5,142 bases of DNA from DASQGA01 sp038209555 (GCA_038209555.1 JBBQXP010000147.1:1-5142); one strand, 5' to 3'; shown: positions 1 to 5,142, numbered from the stretch's first letter. Translations and numbers: made by a program. The notes: a model not told the origin generated them from the letters alone.

Positions 1-827
1 TGCTCCATGAGGGCGAGGCTGCCCTGGGAGATGCCGGTCCGCGTCGTCTCGTTCCCGGCGAAGATGAAGAGCTCGAAGAAGTTGCGGTACTCGGTCTCGG
101 TCAGGTGCTCCCCGTCCACCTCCGCATGGACCAGGCGCGACACGAGGTCGTCGGTCGGGTGCTCCCGTCGCTCCTGCCCGATCTTCCGCCCGTACTCGAA
201 GACGTGCCAGCCGGCCGGCGTGCCGAACGGCAGCAGCCGCGGCTCGATGTCGGTCGGGTACTTCTCGGGGTCCGGACGGTAGTCCGGGTCGGTCGCCGCG
301 GCCATCTCGCTCGTCAGCTCGATCAGCATCGGGGCGTCCTCTTCGGGAAGCCCGAGGATCGAGATGAGGACGCTGATCGGGAGGGGCTCGGAGATCTCCG
401 TGACGAAGTCGAACTCGCCCTGCGCAATCGCACGGTCGAGGAGATCCTGCGCGATCTTCCTCGTGTACGCCTCATACTCCTGCACCTTGCTGCGTGTGAA
501 CGCGTAGCTCACGAGCTTGCGCAGGCGTGTGTGGTCGGGCGGGTCCGTCTCGATCAGCGACTGCCGAGCGGCGAGCGCGTCGGGCTCCCGGTCCTCGAGC
601 GCGATGTGGCCGAGTTGCGACGAGAACGCCTGTGGGTCTTTCCCGATCGCGACGACGTCGGCATGCGTGGTGAGGAGCCAGAATCCGTCGCGGGTCCCTG
701 CGAACGGGTGCCAGTGCACCGGGTCGTGCTCCCGCAGGGCTCCGAGCGTCTCGTGCGGCACGCCCTCCGCGTAGACGCTGGGACTCGCGACGTCGACCTC
801 GGCGAGGTCGTCCTGAACGAGTGTCAT
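1..827 (-). CDS. Cytochrome P450, N-terminal 275 residues (runs off the left edge)
   Basis: This is a heme monooxygenase of the soluble bacterial class. It would hydroxylate an organic substrate using O2 and electrons from a ferredoxin/reductase pair; no such partner lies in the window. The ATG is at 827-825, preceded by GGAAGG (834-839) at 6 nt, and it overlaps the regulator's TGA as ATGA. The frame is open to the edge. A C-helix motif DPPDHTRLR begins at residue 95; its His99 and Arg normally contact the heme propionates. The I-helix reads AGNETTR at residues 257-263, with the acid-alcohol pair Glu260-Thr261 that handles O2 activation. The AGNETTR form and the preceding TDDLVSRLVHAEVDGE stretch resemble the CYP124/CYP125/CYP142 group, whose known members oxidise branched lipids and sterols; this placement comes from memory of motifs. 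The ExxR motif and heme-ligand Cys would lie outside the window, so integrity of the full gene cannot be judged. Family assignment is firm; substrate is unknown. Confidence 0.93.
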   Translation of the reverse strand, partial: MTLVQDDLAEVDVASPSVYAEGVPHETLGALREHDPVHWHPFAGTRDGFWLLTTHADVVAIGKDPQAFSSQLGHIALEDREPDALAARQSLIETDPPDHTRLRKLVSYAFTRSKVQEYEAYTRKIAQDLLDRAIAQGEFDFVTEISEPLPISVLISILGLPEEDAPMLIELTSEMAAATDPDYRPDPEKYPTDIEPRLLPFGTPAGWHVFEYGRKIGQERREHPTDDLVSRLVHAEVDGEHLTETEYRNFFELFIFAGNETTRTGISQGSLALME

Positions 828-1609
828 CGCCCGCCTTCCGCCTTTGGTTTGCTCGCGGCTTTTACATCGGCAACGCGGCCGAGCCCGAGCCAGAGCGCAC
901 CCGTCGACGCCACGTGCCGGATCATCGCATCGCGTGCTCGTGCCGGACGGCGGGCGGCGACGGCGCGGAGCACCTCGCCGTGCTCCCGGTCGGCGAGCTC
1001 GAGGACCGGCCGCGGGACGGAGCCGAGTCTGGCGAGCCGGTAGACCTCCGCCCGGCCCGCGGCGACCTGCTCCACCAGGCGGCGCGACCCGGATGCGTCG
1101 GCGAGGATGAGGTGGAACAGCGCGTCGCGCTCGCTCCAGGGGTCGAAGCTCCTGATCTCCGCCATCTCGTCAACGAGCGCGCCCAGGTACGCGATCTGCT
1201 CGGGCGTGGCCCGCTCGGCCGCGAGCCAGGCGGCGCCGCCCTCGACCACGCGCCTGAAGTCGACGAGATCCCGCAAGTCGTCCTCGCTCGGAAATGGCCC
1301 TGCCTCGAGCAACCCGGCCGCAGCGCCGTCCGCGCTCACGAACGTCCCGCCTCCCCTGCCGCGGCGCGTCTCGACGAGCCCGGCGCTCCGCAGGATGGCG
1401 AGCGCGCTCCGGAGCGTCACGGGCGAGATCCCGAGGGCGCCCGCGAGGCGCCCGCCCGACGGCATCTGGTCGCCGGGGCGCAGAAGACCCATGCCGATCG
1501 CGCGTCCCAGGCGTGCGACCGTCTCGGCGACCGCGCTCCCCTGCCGCACGGGCGTGTAGACGGTCTGCTGCAGGAGCCTGGCGACCGGGTCCACGGCCGC
1601 GACGCTCAC
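824..1609 (-). CDS. GntR-family transcriptional regulator, FadR/FCD subfamily
   Basis: A 261-residue ligand-responsive DNA-binding regulator. Residues about 24-92 form the winged helix-turn-helix: a GLLRPGDQMPS stretch, the recognition region GISPVTLRSAL (about 60-70), then the wing GRGGGTFV (84-91). Residues about 110-235 form the all-helical FCD effector domain, beginning FRRVVEGGAAWLAAE. Asp162, His166, His210 and His232 fit the usual Asp/His metal-ligand pattern of FCD domains, which bind a metal and a small, often carboxylate, effector. The start is GTG at 1609-1607, with a strong AGGAGG 7 nt upstream. This GTG overlaps the DUF1059 stop as GTGA, and the regulator's own TGA overlaps the P450 ATG. 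It is therefore embedded in the operon and probably controls it, perhaps with the divergent ligase. Repression is usual for the family, but the direction of control and the effector are inference. Confidence 0.93.
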   Translation of the reverse strand: MSVAAVDPVARLLQQTVYTPVRQGSAVAETVARLGRAIGMGLLRPGDQMPSGGRLAGALGISPVTLRSALAILRSAGLVETRRGRGGGTFVSADGAAAGLLEAGPFPSEDDLRDLVDFRRVVEGGAAWLAAERATPEQIAYLGALVDEMAEIRSFDPWSERDALFHLILADASGSRRLVEQVAAGRAEVYRLARLGSVPRPVLELADREHGEVLRAVAARRPARARDAMIRHVASTGALWLGLGRVADVKAASKPKAEGGR

Positions 1610-1803
1610 CTCGTCGCCTCCTCGCGGATCGGCTCGCCCTCGTCGGGCGCGTCCTCGGCGACGGCGAGGATCATCTCTTCGAGCTCGTAGCTTCCATGCG
1701 CCTCGCGGACGTGCGCGTTGACGGCCTTGACGAGCTCGTCGTCAGACCCGGCCGAGACGACGGCTCCGCAGCCGACGTCGAGGCACTGCCAGCTCTTCGC
1801 CAC
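1606..1803 (-). CDS. Small DUF1059-family protein (65 aa), putative metal-binding
   Basis: Cys7 and Cys12 (WQCLDVGCGAVV) are followed by His31 and His36 (AHVREAHG). This gives a Cx4C-x18-Hx4H arrangement with an acidic tail. It matches the DUF1059 pattern as I know it: a short cytoplasmic protein with a CxxxGC start and an HxxxxH end, sometimes annotated as a small metal-binding protein, with no established function. The C/C/H/H spacing would suit one zinc, but this is inference. The GTG start at 1803 lies 7 nt after the R2-like oxidase stop, and the TGA overlaps the regulator's GTG, so the gene is translated as part of the chain. There is no signal peptide or membrane segment. No alternative in-frame start is visible just upstream. 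Its place between an oxidase and a regulator suggests an accessory role, which is not shown. Confidence 0.85.
   Translation of the reverse strand: MAKSWQCLDVGCGAVVSAGSDDELVKAVNAHVREAHGSYELEEMILAVAEDAPDEGEPIREEATR
1617..1622 (-). promoter_or_regulatory. Ribosome binding site of the GntR regulator
   Basis: AGGAGG on the minus strand lies 7 nt before the GTG at 1609-1607, inside the end of the DUF1059 coding sequence. It supports the GTG that overlaps the preceding stop as the true start, rather than a later in-frame Met at residue 40, which would cut into the DNA-binding domain. Confidence 0.75.
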
Positions 1804-1804
1804 G

Positions 1805-1810
1805 CCTTCT
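1805..1810 (-). promoter_or_regulatory. Poorly spaced ribosome binding site of the DUF1059 gene
   Basis: AGAAGG on the minus strand is only 1 nt from the GTG at 1803, much closer than the usual 5-9 nt. The upstream stop is 7 nt from the start, so initiation may depend on ribosomes ending the R2-like oxidase frame and restarting. This would tie the small protein's output to that of the oxidase. Confidence 0.45.
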
Positions 1811-2776
1811 CTACCCCGCCTCGACGCCGACGACGAAGTCGATGTCCGGGTCGAGGATCTCGTCCACGAGTCTCTGGTCGGGCGTGATGCGCATCTCGCG
1901 GCAGCGGTTCAGGTAGTGCCGCGCCTTCTGCCGCTGGTACTTGTCGAGATCGAGGCCGGGCACGTTCCGCTGGTACTCGAGCATGCCGACCGCGTTCCCG
2001 CGGTACTCGTCCATCACCTCGTGCGCGAGCGCCTCGTAGCCGGGATCCTTCTCGATCAGGACCCGCGTGGCCTCCGTCCCGAACGTGATGTGGCGCCCCT
2101 CGTCGCCGAGGATGTTCTTGAAGCCGAGCCGGAGCGCCGGCAGGACGTCCCACATCTCGGTCGTGTCGATCACGATCTCGTACGACGGCATTGTGAGAAC
2201 GCCCTCGACCCAGGCGCAGTAGAGCGTCGCGAACTGAACGAAGGCCGCCTCGATCGCGGTCTCTTCCCCCGACTGCACGGCCGCCGTCAGCTTCTGGCCG
2301 TACTTCGGCAGCCCCTCGTAGACGGGCTCGCCAACGGTGAAGCGGCCCTGAGGGTCGACCGTGTGCTCCCGCAACGGCCAGTACCGCGCCTTCTCCTCGG
2401 GACTGCTGAGGCCGAGGGCGCGCTCGTGCCAGAGGCAGAAGAACTCCGAGTGCCGTGCCTCCTCGAGTAAGAACGTCGCGATGAACATCACCCAGTCGAA
2501 CCGGCCGAGCGCGTGCGCAGCGGCGAGCATCGGGAGAAGCTCGTCCGTCACCTCCTGCTCGCCGGCCTCGAAACGGACGGTGATCGTGACGATGCCCTCG
2601 CGCTGGGCGTCCGTCATCCGCTCCCAGTCGGCCCGGTCCTGCTCGTAGTCGAGCTGCTTGGGGTCCCAGACCTTTCGGGAGGCCTTCTCGTACTTCCGGT
2701 AGATCGCCCCCGCCGCCAGCTCTGGCGTGAGACGGAAGCGGCTCTCGACCGGTCGGATCTCCGGGAACGTGGTCAC
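1811..2776 (-). CDS. R2-like ligand-binding oxidase (R2lox), ribonucleotide-reductase-small-subunit fold
   Basis: A 321-residue ferritin-like protein. R2lox proteins share the ribonucleotide reductase R2 fold but are oxidases with a Mn/Fe site, a bound fatty-acid-like ligand and a Tyr-Val ether crosslink; the physiological substrate is not established. Metal ligands are visible as Glu73 (in AGEQEVTDE), Glu106 and His109 (EEARH), Glu191 (AWVEG), and Glu226 and His229 (GDEGRH). Their spacings (33, 3, 35 and 3 within the pairs) equal those I recall for Mycobacterium tuberculosis Rv0233 (E68, E101/H104, E167, E202/H205). Val76 and Tyr186 fall where that protein's V71-Y162 crosslink lies. This separates it from true R2 subunits, and no large subunit is nearby. 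The GTG start at 2776 has AGGAG 7 nt upstream. It is second in the operon, between an alcohol dehydrogenase and the DUF1059 gene. Confidence 0.93.
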   Translation of the reverse strand: MTTFPEIRPVESRFRLTPELAAGAIYRKYEKASRKVWDPKQLDYEQDRADWERMTDAQREGIVTITVRFEAGEQEVTDELLPMLAAAHALGRFDWVMFIATFLLEEARHSEFFCLWHERALGLSSPEEKARYWPLREHTVDPQGRFTVGEPVYEGLPKYGQKLTAAVQSGEETAIEAAFVQFATLYCAWVEGVLTMPSYEIVIDTTEMWDVLPALRLGFKNILGDEGRHITFGTEATRVLIEKDPGYEALAHEVMDEYRGNAVGMLEYQRNVPGLDLDKYQRQKARHYLNRCREMRITPDQRLVDEILDPDIDFVVGVEAG

Positions 2777-2833
2777 GTCGCCTCTCCTTTCGGCACGGAC
2801 GGACGCGATAATAGATAAAACCGTCGCTTTTCT
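2777..2833 (-). promoter_or_regulatory. Spacer between dehydrogenase and R2lox, with possible internal promoter
   Basis: This 57-nt gap is the only untranslated spacer of note inside the leftward gene run. It holds an AT-rich patch at 2808-2820 in otherwise GC-rich DNA. On the minus strand TATTAT (2808-2813) resembles a -10 box 31 nt before the R2lox GTG, followed by the AGGAG ribosome site (2784-2788). I see no convincing -35 box. It could be a secondary promoter, an operator or an AT-rich leader. No terminator-like hairpin with a T run is visible, so readthrough from the dehydrogenase remains likely. Confidence 0.35.
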
Positions 2834-3787
2834 CTACGGGACGAGCACGATGCGGCCTCGCGCCTCGCCCCTGCGGACGAGGTCGTGCGCCTCTTGCGCC
2901 TGCTCGAGCGGCATCGTGTCAATCGTGTACTCGAGGCGCTCGCGCTGCGCGAGCGCGATCAGCTCGGCGAGCTCGTCCCGGGATCCCCAGATGCTGGAGA
3001 GGAAGTGCGCCTCGTGCGGGACGGCGCCGAGCCCGAACTGGATGCCCCCGCCGAAAAGGCCGATCACGATCGCCACCCCCTGGCGGTCGACGAGCCGGGC
3101 GGCATGCGACAGCGAGTCGTCCGACCCGACGAAGTCGAGGACGGCTTCGTACGGCCCCTCGAGCTCCGCGGGCTCGGCCGCCTCCTCGGCGCCGAGCTCG
3201 AGCGCGCGCCCGCGCTTCTGCTCCGAGGGGTCGCCGACGTGGACGACCGCGTCCGTCATGAGGCGGAGGTATTGAATGCCGAACTGGCCCAGGCCACCGG
3301 CTCCCAGCACGAGCGCGCGCGAGCCGGGCCCCAGCCAGGGGCGCGCGTGCTTCACGGCGCGATACGGGGTCAGGCCGCCGCAGCCGAGGGGCGCCGCCTC
3401 GACCGGGTCGAGGTCGCCGATCGGATAGAGGAAGCGGCGGGACGGAACCAGGACGTACTCCGCATACCCGCCGTCCTGGAAGAGCCCGGCCTCCTTCGCG
3501 TCCGGGCAGATCATCTCCTCGGTCCTGCGGCAGAAGCGGCATTCGCCGCAGCCCCACGGCGTGTAGACGAGGACATTGCCAATCCCTTCGACCTCGCCCG
3601 AGATCTCGTGGCCGAGCACAAGCGGGAGGGGCGAACCGAAGTAGCCCTCGGCGACGTGCAGGTCGGAGTGACAGACACCCGAGCCGAGGATGCGGACGAC
3701 CACCTGGTCGTCCCCGCGGGCCTCCGGTTCGGGCCGCTCCTCGAGCTCGAGCGGATCCTGGAAAGAGCGAAGAACGACTGCGCGCAC
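2834..3787 (-). CDS. Zinc-dependent alcohol dehydrogenase (MDR superfamily), with an internal in-frame deletion
   Basis: This enzyme would oxidise an alcohol to an aldehyde or ketone using a nicotinamide cofactor. The catalytic zinc ligands appear as Cys39 (GVCHSD), His60/Glu61 (GHE) and Cys136 (GCGGLTPYRA). The structural zinc lobe is complete: Cys80, Cys83, Cys86 and Cys94 in CGECRFCRRTEEMIC. The Rossmann loop is GAGGLG (162-167), and Asp186 at the end of the second strand favours NAD over NADP. The C-terminus ends normally in GRIVLVP. Length is 317 residues against about 340-350 usual. After GHEISGEVEGIG the sequence jumps straight to NVLVYTPWGCG, missing the roughly 10-12 residues (typically a GVTGxxxGDR loop) that normally lie there. 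The frame is kept, so the gene is not plainly dead, but activity is uncertain. The GTG start at 3787 has GGAGGT (3792-3797) close upstream. It is first in the leftward operon. Confidence 0.92.
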   Translation of the reverse strand: MRAVVLRSFQDPLELEERPEPEARGDDQVVVRILGSGVCHSDLHVAEGYFGSPLPLVLGHEISGEVEGIGNVLVYTPWGCGECRFCRRTEEMICPDAKEAGLFQDGGYAEYVLVPSRRFLYPIGDLDPVEAAPLGCGGLTPYRAVKHARPWLGPGSRALVLGAGGLGQFGIQYLRLMTDAVVHVGDPSEQKRGRALELGAEEAAEPAELEGPYEAVLDFVGSDDSLSHAARLVDRQGVAIVIGLFGGGIQFGLGAVPHEAHFLSSIWGSRDELAELIALAQRERLEYTIDTMPLEQAQEAHDLVRRGEARGRIVLVP

Positions 3788-3865
3788 GACGACCTCCGCG
3801 GTCGAGAAGAACGTGTCCGGTTTCCCCGGCGGCTGAGCCTATCGCCTCGCCGGCGCTCCGGGAAA

Positions 3866-3879
3866 GCGGGCTCGCCCGC
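3866..3879. repeat. 14-bp perfect palindrome in the divergent region
   Basis: GCGGGC, two bases, then GCCCGC. It is near the middle of the divergent spacer, just upstream of the leftward promoter candidate. The 2-nt gap is too short for a stable hairpin loop, so a dimeric-protein site is more plausible than a terminator. In DNA this GC-rich, a chance palindrome is also possible. Confidence 0.35.
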
Positions 3880-3934
3880 ACCACGGCTCTCCGGCCACCG
3901 GGCGGGCGGTAGGATAGCCCTCCCGTCCGTCCAG

Positions 3935-3943
3935 AAAGGGGAG
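3935..3943 (+). promoter_or_regulatory. Ribosome binding site of the ligase gene
   Basis: AAAGGGGAG ends 3 nt before the ATG at 3947, with its AAGGGG core 5 nt away. It fixes the ATG as the start. The GTG at 3943 is in another frame, and the predicted N-terminus is the usual short helical lead-in of the family. Confidence 0.7.
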
Positions 3944-3946
3944 TGA

Positions 3947-5142
3947 ATGGCGCTCGCGGAAGCGGAGACGAGCGTCGAGGCGGCCCGAGAGCTGCTCGAG
4001 CGTCACGACGTTCATACGGTCGAGTGTATGTTCGCCGACACGTGGGGCATCCCCCGTGGCAAGCGCCTGCCGACGAGCCACTTCCTGAAGGTGGCGGCCG
4101 GGTCCGGCTTCGCGATGGCGAACGTCGCCTTCACGTGGGACATGCACGGCGTCATCTTCCCCACGTCGTACGTGAACGACTCGACCGGCTACCCGGACCT
4201 GCACGTCGTGCCCGACCTCTCGACGCTTCGGCTGGCCGGCTGGAACGAGGGAACCGCCTACTGCATCTGTGACACGGTCGAACCGACCACCCACGAGTCC
4301 GTCGCACTCGACGGGCGATGCATCCTCCGTCGCGCCGTCGAGCGCTTGCGCGCGGCCGGGTACGAGCCGCTCTCGGCGACCGAGCTCGAGTTTCACCTCT
4401 GCACGCCCGACTGGGAGCCGTTCTACCGTGGTGCGCACTGCTATTCGATCGCCAAGGGCGCCGAGGTCGAGCCCATCGTCGGCGACATCCGCCGCGTCCT
4501 CCAGGCCTCCGGCATCATCATCGAGGCCTGCAATGTCGAGTACGGGCCCGCGCAGGTCGAGGTGAACCTCGGCCACGGCGCCCCGCTCGAGGTGGCCGAC
4601 GCGACCATGGTGTTCAAGTACGTCGTGAAGCAGACGGCCGTGAGGCACGGGCTCCGGGCGACGTTCATGCCGAAGCCGTACGCCACGGAGGCCGGGAACG
4701 GCCTGCATATCCACCAGAGCCTGCTCGGTCCTGACGGTCGGAACGCGTTCGCAAGCGGCGACGACGAGCCTCCCCTGCGGTCGGTCTTGATGCGCCGGTA
4801 CCTGACGGGCCTCCTCGCCCACCAGGTCGAGCTCCAGGCGATCAACTGCCCGACGGTCAACGCCTACAAGCGCGTCGAGGACTACTCGTTCGCGCCGACC
4901 CAGGTGAGCTGGGGTCTCGACAACCGGCTCGTGGCGATCCGGTCGGTCGTCGACCACGGAGAGGCGACGCGTCTAGAGGCGCGCTGGGCGTCCGCCGACG
5001 CGAACCCGTACCTCGTCCTCGCGGGCTGCCTTGCGGCGGGCGCCGACGGCCTCGAGCAGGAGCTCGAGCTGCCGCCGATCGTGACCGGCGACCCGCACGC
5101 CGACGAGTCGCTCCGCCGCCTTCCGACGAGCCTCGCGGAAGC
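3947..5142 (+). CDS. Glutamine-synthetase-fold ligase, probably gamma-glutamyl-amine (PuuA-like) type; first 398 residues, runs off the right edge
   Basis: An ATP-dependent ligase that would activate the glutamate side chain as gamma-glutamyl phosphate and join it to an amine. The N-terminal beta-grasp part includes ADTWGIPRGKRLP (about 30-42). Catalytic residues in order: Glu146/Glu148 (ELEFH) and Glu198/Glu205 (NVEYGPAQVE) for metals; His254 and His256 (GNGLHIH); Arg309 (NAYKR); Arg327 and Arg332 (NRLVAIR); and Glu344/Arg346 (RLEARW). The end, with ADANPYL, LAAGADGLE and LPPIVTGDPH, resembles PuuA-type relatives rather than GlnA. Phe315 occupies the site of the flap Glu (Salmonella E327) that deprotonates ammonia, so ammonia is an unlikely main substrate. 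Alternatives within the family include ligases for polyamines, ethanolamine, isopropylamine, methylamine or anilines. About 50 C-terminal residues are probably missing. It is divergent from the oxidase operon and probably co-regulated with it. Confidence 0.9.
   Translation, partial: MALAEAETSVEAARELLERHDVHTVECMFADTWGIPRGKRLPTSHFLKVAAGSGFAMANVAFTWDMHGVIFPTSYVNDSTGYPDLHVVPDLSTLRLAGWNEGTAYCICDTVEPTTHESVALDGRCILRRAVERLRAAGYEPLSATELEFHLCTPDWEPFYRGAHCYSIAKGAEVEPIVGDIRRVLQASGIIIEACNVEYGPAQVEVNLGHGAPLEVADATMVFKYVVKQTAVRHGLRATFMPKPYATEAGNGLHIHQSLLGPDGRNAFASGDDEPPLRSVLMRRYLTGLLAHQVELQAINCPTVNAYKRVEDYSFAPTQVSWGLDNRLVAIRSVVDHGEATRLEARWASADANPYLVLAGCLAAGADGLEQELELPPIVTGDPHADESLRRLPTSLAE

Larger units (their letters stand above)
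3788..3946. promoter_or_regulatory. Divergent control region between the operon and the ligase gene
   Basis: This 159-nt region separates two divergent starts and must hold both promoters. Leftward, TAGGCT (minus strand, 3836-3841) fits a TAnnnT -10 box 48 nt before the dehydrogenase start, with a weak TTTCCC about 18 nt further up. Rightward, TAGGAT (3910-3915) lies 31 nt before the ligase ATG, with no clear -35. A perfect palindrome (3866-3879) sits between the two -10 candidates. ACCG-N6-CGGT (3897-3910) just touches the rightward -10. Either could be an operator, possibly for the GntR/FCD protein. I found no clear TGGT-N3-ACCA FadR-like site. Individual box calls are weak; the role of the region follows from its position. 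Confidence 0.6.

Noticed and set aside
105..1043. A plus-strand open frame (312 codons) opposite the P450 and the end of the regulator
   Set aside because: It spans two real minus-strand genes and their overlap, and shows no recognisable motif.
1811..2776. Reading the R2-fold protein as a ribonucleotide reductase small subunit (NrdB/NrdF)
   Set aside because: The Val76/Tyr186 pair and ligand spacing follow R2lox, and there is no large-subunit gene beside it.
2834..3787. Calling the dehydrogenase a pseudogene because of its missing segment
   Set aside because: The frame is intact, all zinc and cofactor residues remain, and the gene has a good ribosome site, so loss of function is not shown.
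3866..3879. A transcription terminator hairpin in the divergent region
   Set aside because: The palindrome has only a 2-nt centre and no following T run, and no gene ends nearby since both neighbours start here.
2919..3884. A minus-strand frame (321 codons) overlapping the dehydrogenase in another frame
   Set aside because: Its product is mostly Arg, Gly, Ala and Pro with no domain pattern, while the alternative frame contains every zinc ligand and the Rossmann motif.
2885..3946. A plus-strand open frame (353 codons) opposite the dehydrogenase, ending at the ligase start
   Set aside because: It lies on the antisense strand of a well-recognised dehydrogenase, has Arg/Glu/Ala-rich composition and shows no motif. 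The absence of stops follows from third-position G/C bias.
3839..4957. A long minus-strand open frame (372 codons) opposite the ligase
   Set aside because: It is antisense to a gene with clear glutamine synthetase motifs. Its translation is rich in Arg, Val and Asp with no family motif, as expected of a shadow frame in GC-rich DNA.
3947..5142. Naming the ligase GlnA (housekeeping glutamine synthetase)
   Set aside because: The flap Glu is replaced by Phe, the C-terminal motif is ADANPYL rather than the GlnA PDPxxNPYL form, and the gene sits beside catabolic oxidases.

Overview
The window is GC-rich bacterial DNA, roughly two thirds G+C or more by eye. Genes are tightly packed, most start with GTG, and codons strongly favour G or C in the third position. 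Together with an R2-like ligand-binding oxidase, a three-helix-style actinobacterial P450 and a DUF1059 protein, this suggests a high-GC actinobacterium (Actinomycetota). A Thermoleophilia-like or mycobacterial-like source is possible, but one window cannot settle the lineage.

Layout. A five-gene run is transcribed leftward. In order of transcription it encodes a zinc alcohol dehydrogenase (2834-3787), an R2-like oxidase (1811-2776), a 65-residue DUF1059 protein (1606-1803), a GntR/FCD regulator (824-1609) and a cytochrome P450 (827 down to the left edge, C-terminus missing). The last four are almost contiguous: a 7-nt gap, then a GTGA overlap, then an ATGA overlap. Only the dehydrogenase-oxidase junction has a small spacer (57 nt), which contains the only AT-rich patch in the window. 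A 159-nt divergent control region (3788-3946) separates this run from a rightward gene for a glutamine-synthetase-fold ligase (3947 to the right edge, C-terminus missing). No tRNA, rRNA, CRISPR array, IS element or prophage feature was seen.

How the genes may work together. The ligase has the nucleotide, metal and glutamate-site residues of the glutamine synthetase superfamily. However, Phe stands where true glutamine synthetase has its ammonia-deprotonating flap Glu, so it more likely joins glutamate to an organic amine, as PuuA-type enzymes do. Two different oxygen-activating iron enzymes (heme P450 and Mn/Fe-type R2lox) and an alcohol dehydrogenase sit opposite it, with an FCD-type regulator that probably senses a small carboxylate. 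This reads as an inducible catabolic cluster, possibly for an amine-containing compound or for a hydrophobic substrate that is hydroxylated and then oxidised. The substrate cannot be read from the sequence.

The most notable details are: the complete R2lox metal-ligand set and Val/Tyr crosslink pair; an in-frame loss of about 10-12 residues in the dehydrogenase just before its structural zinc loop; the flap-Glu substitution in the ligase; and the translationally coupled small protein-regulator-P450 chain.
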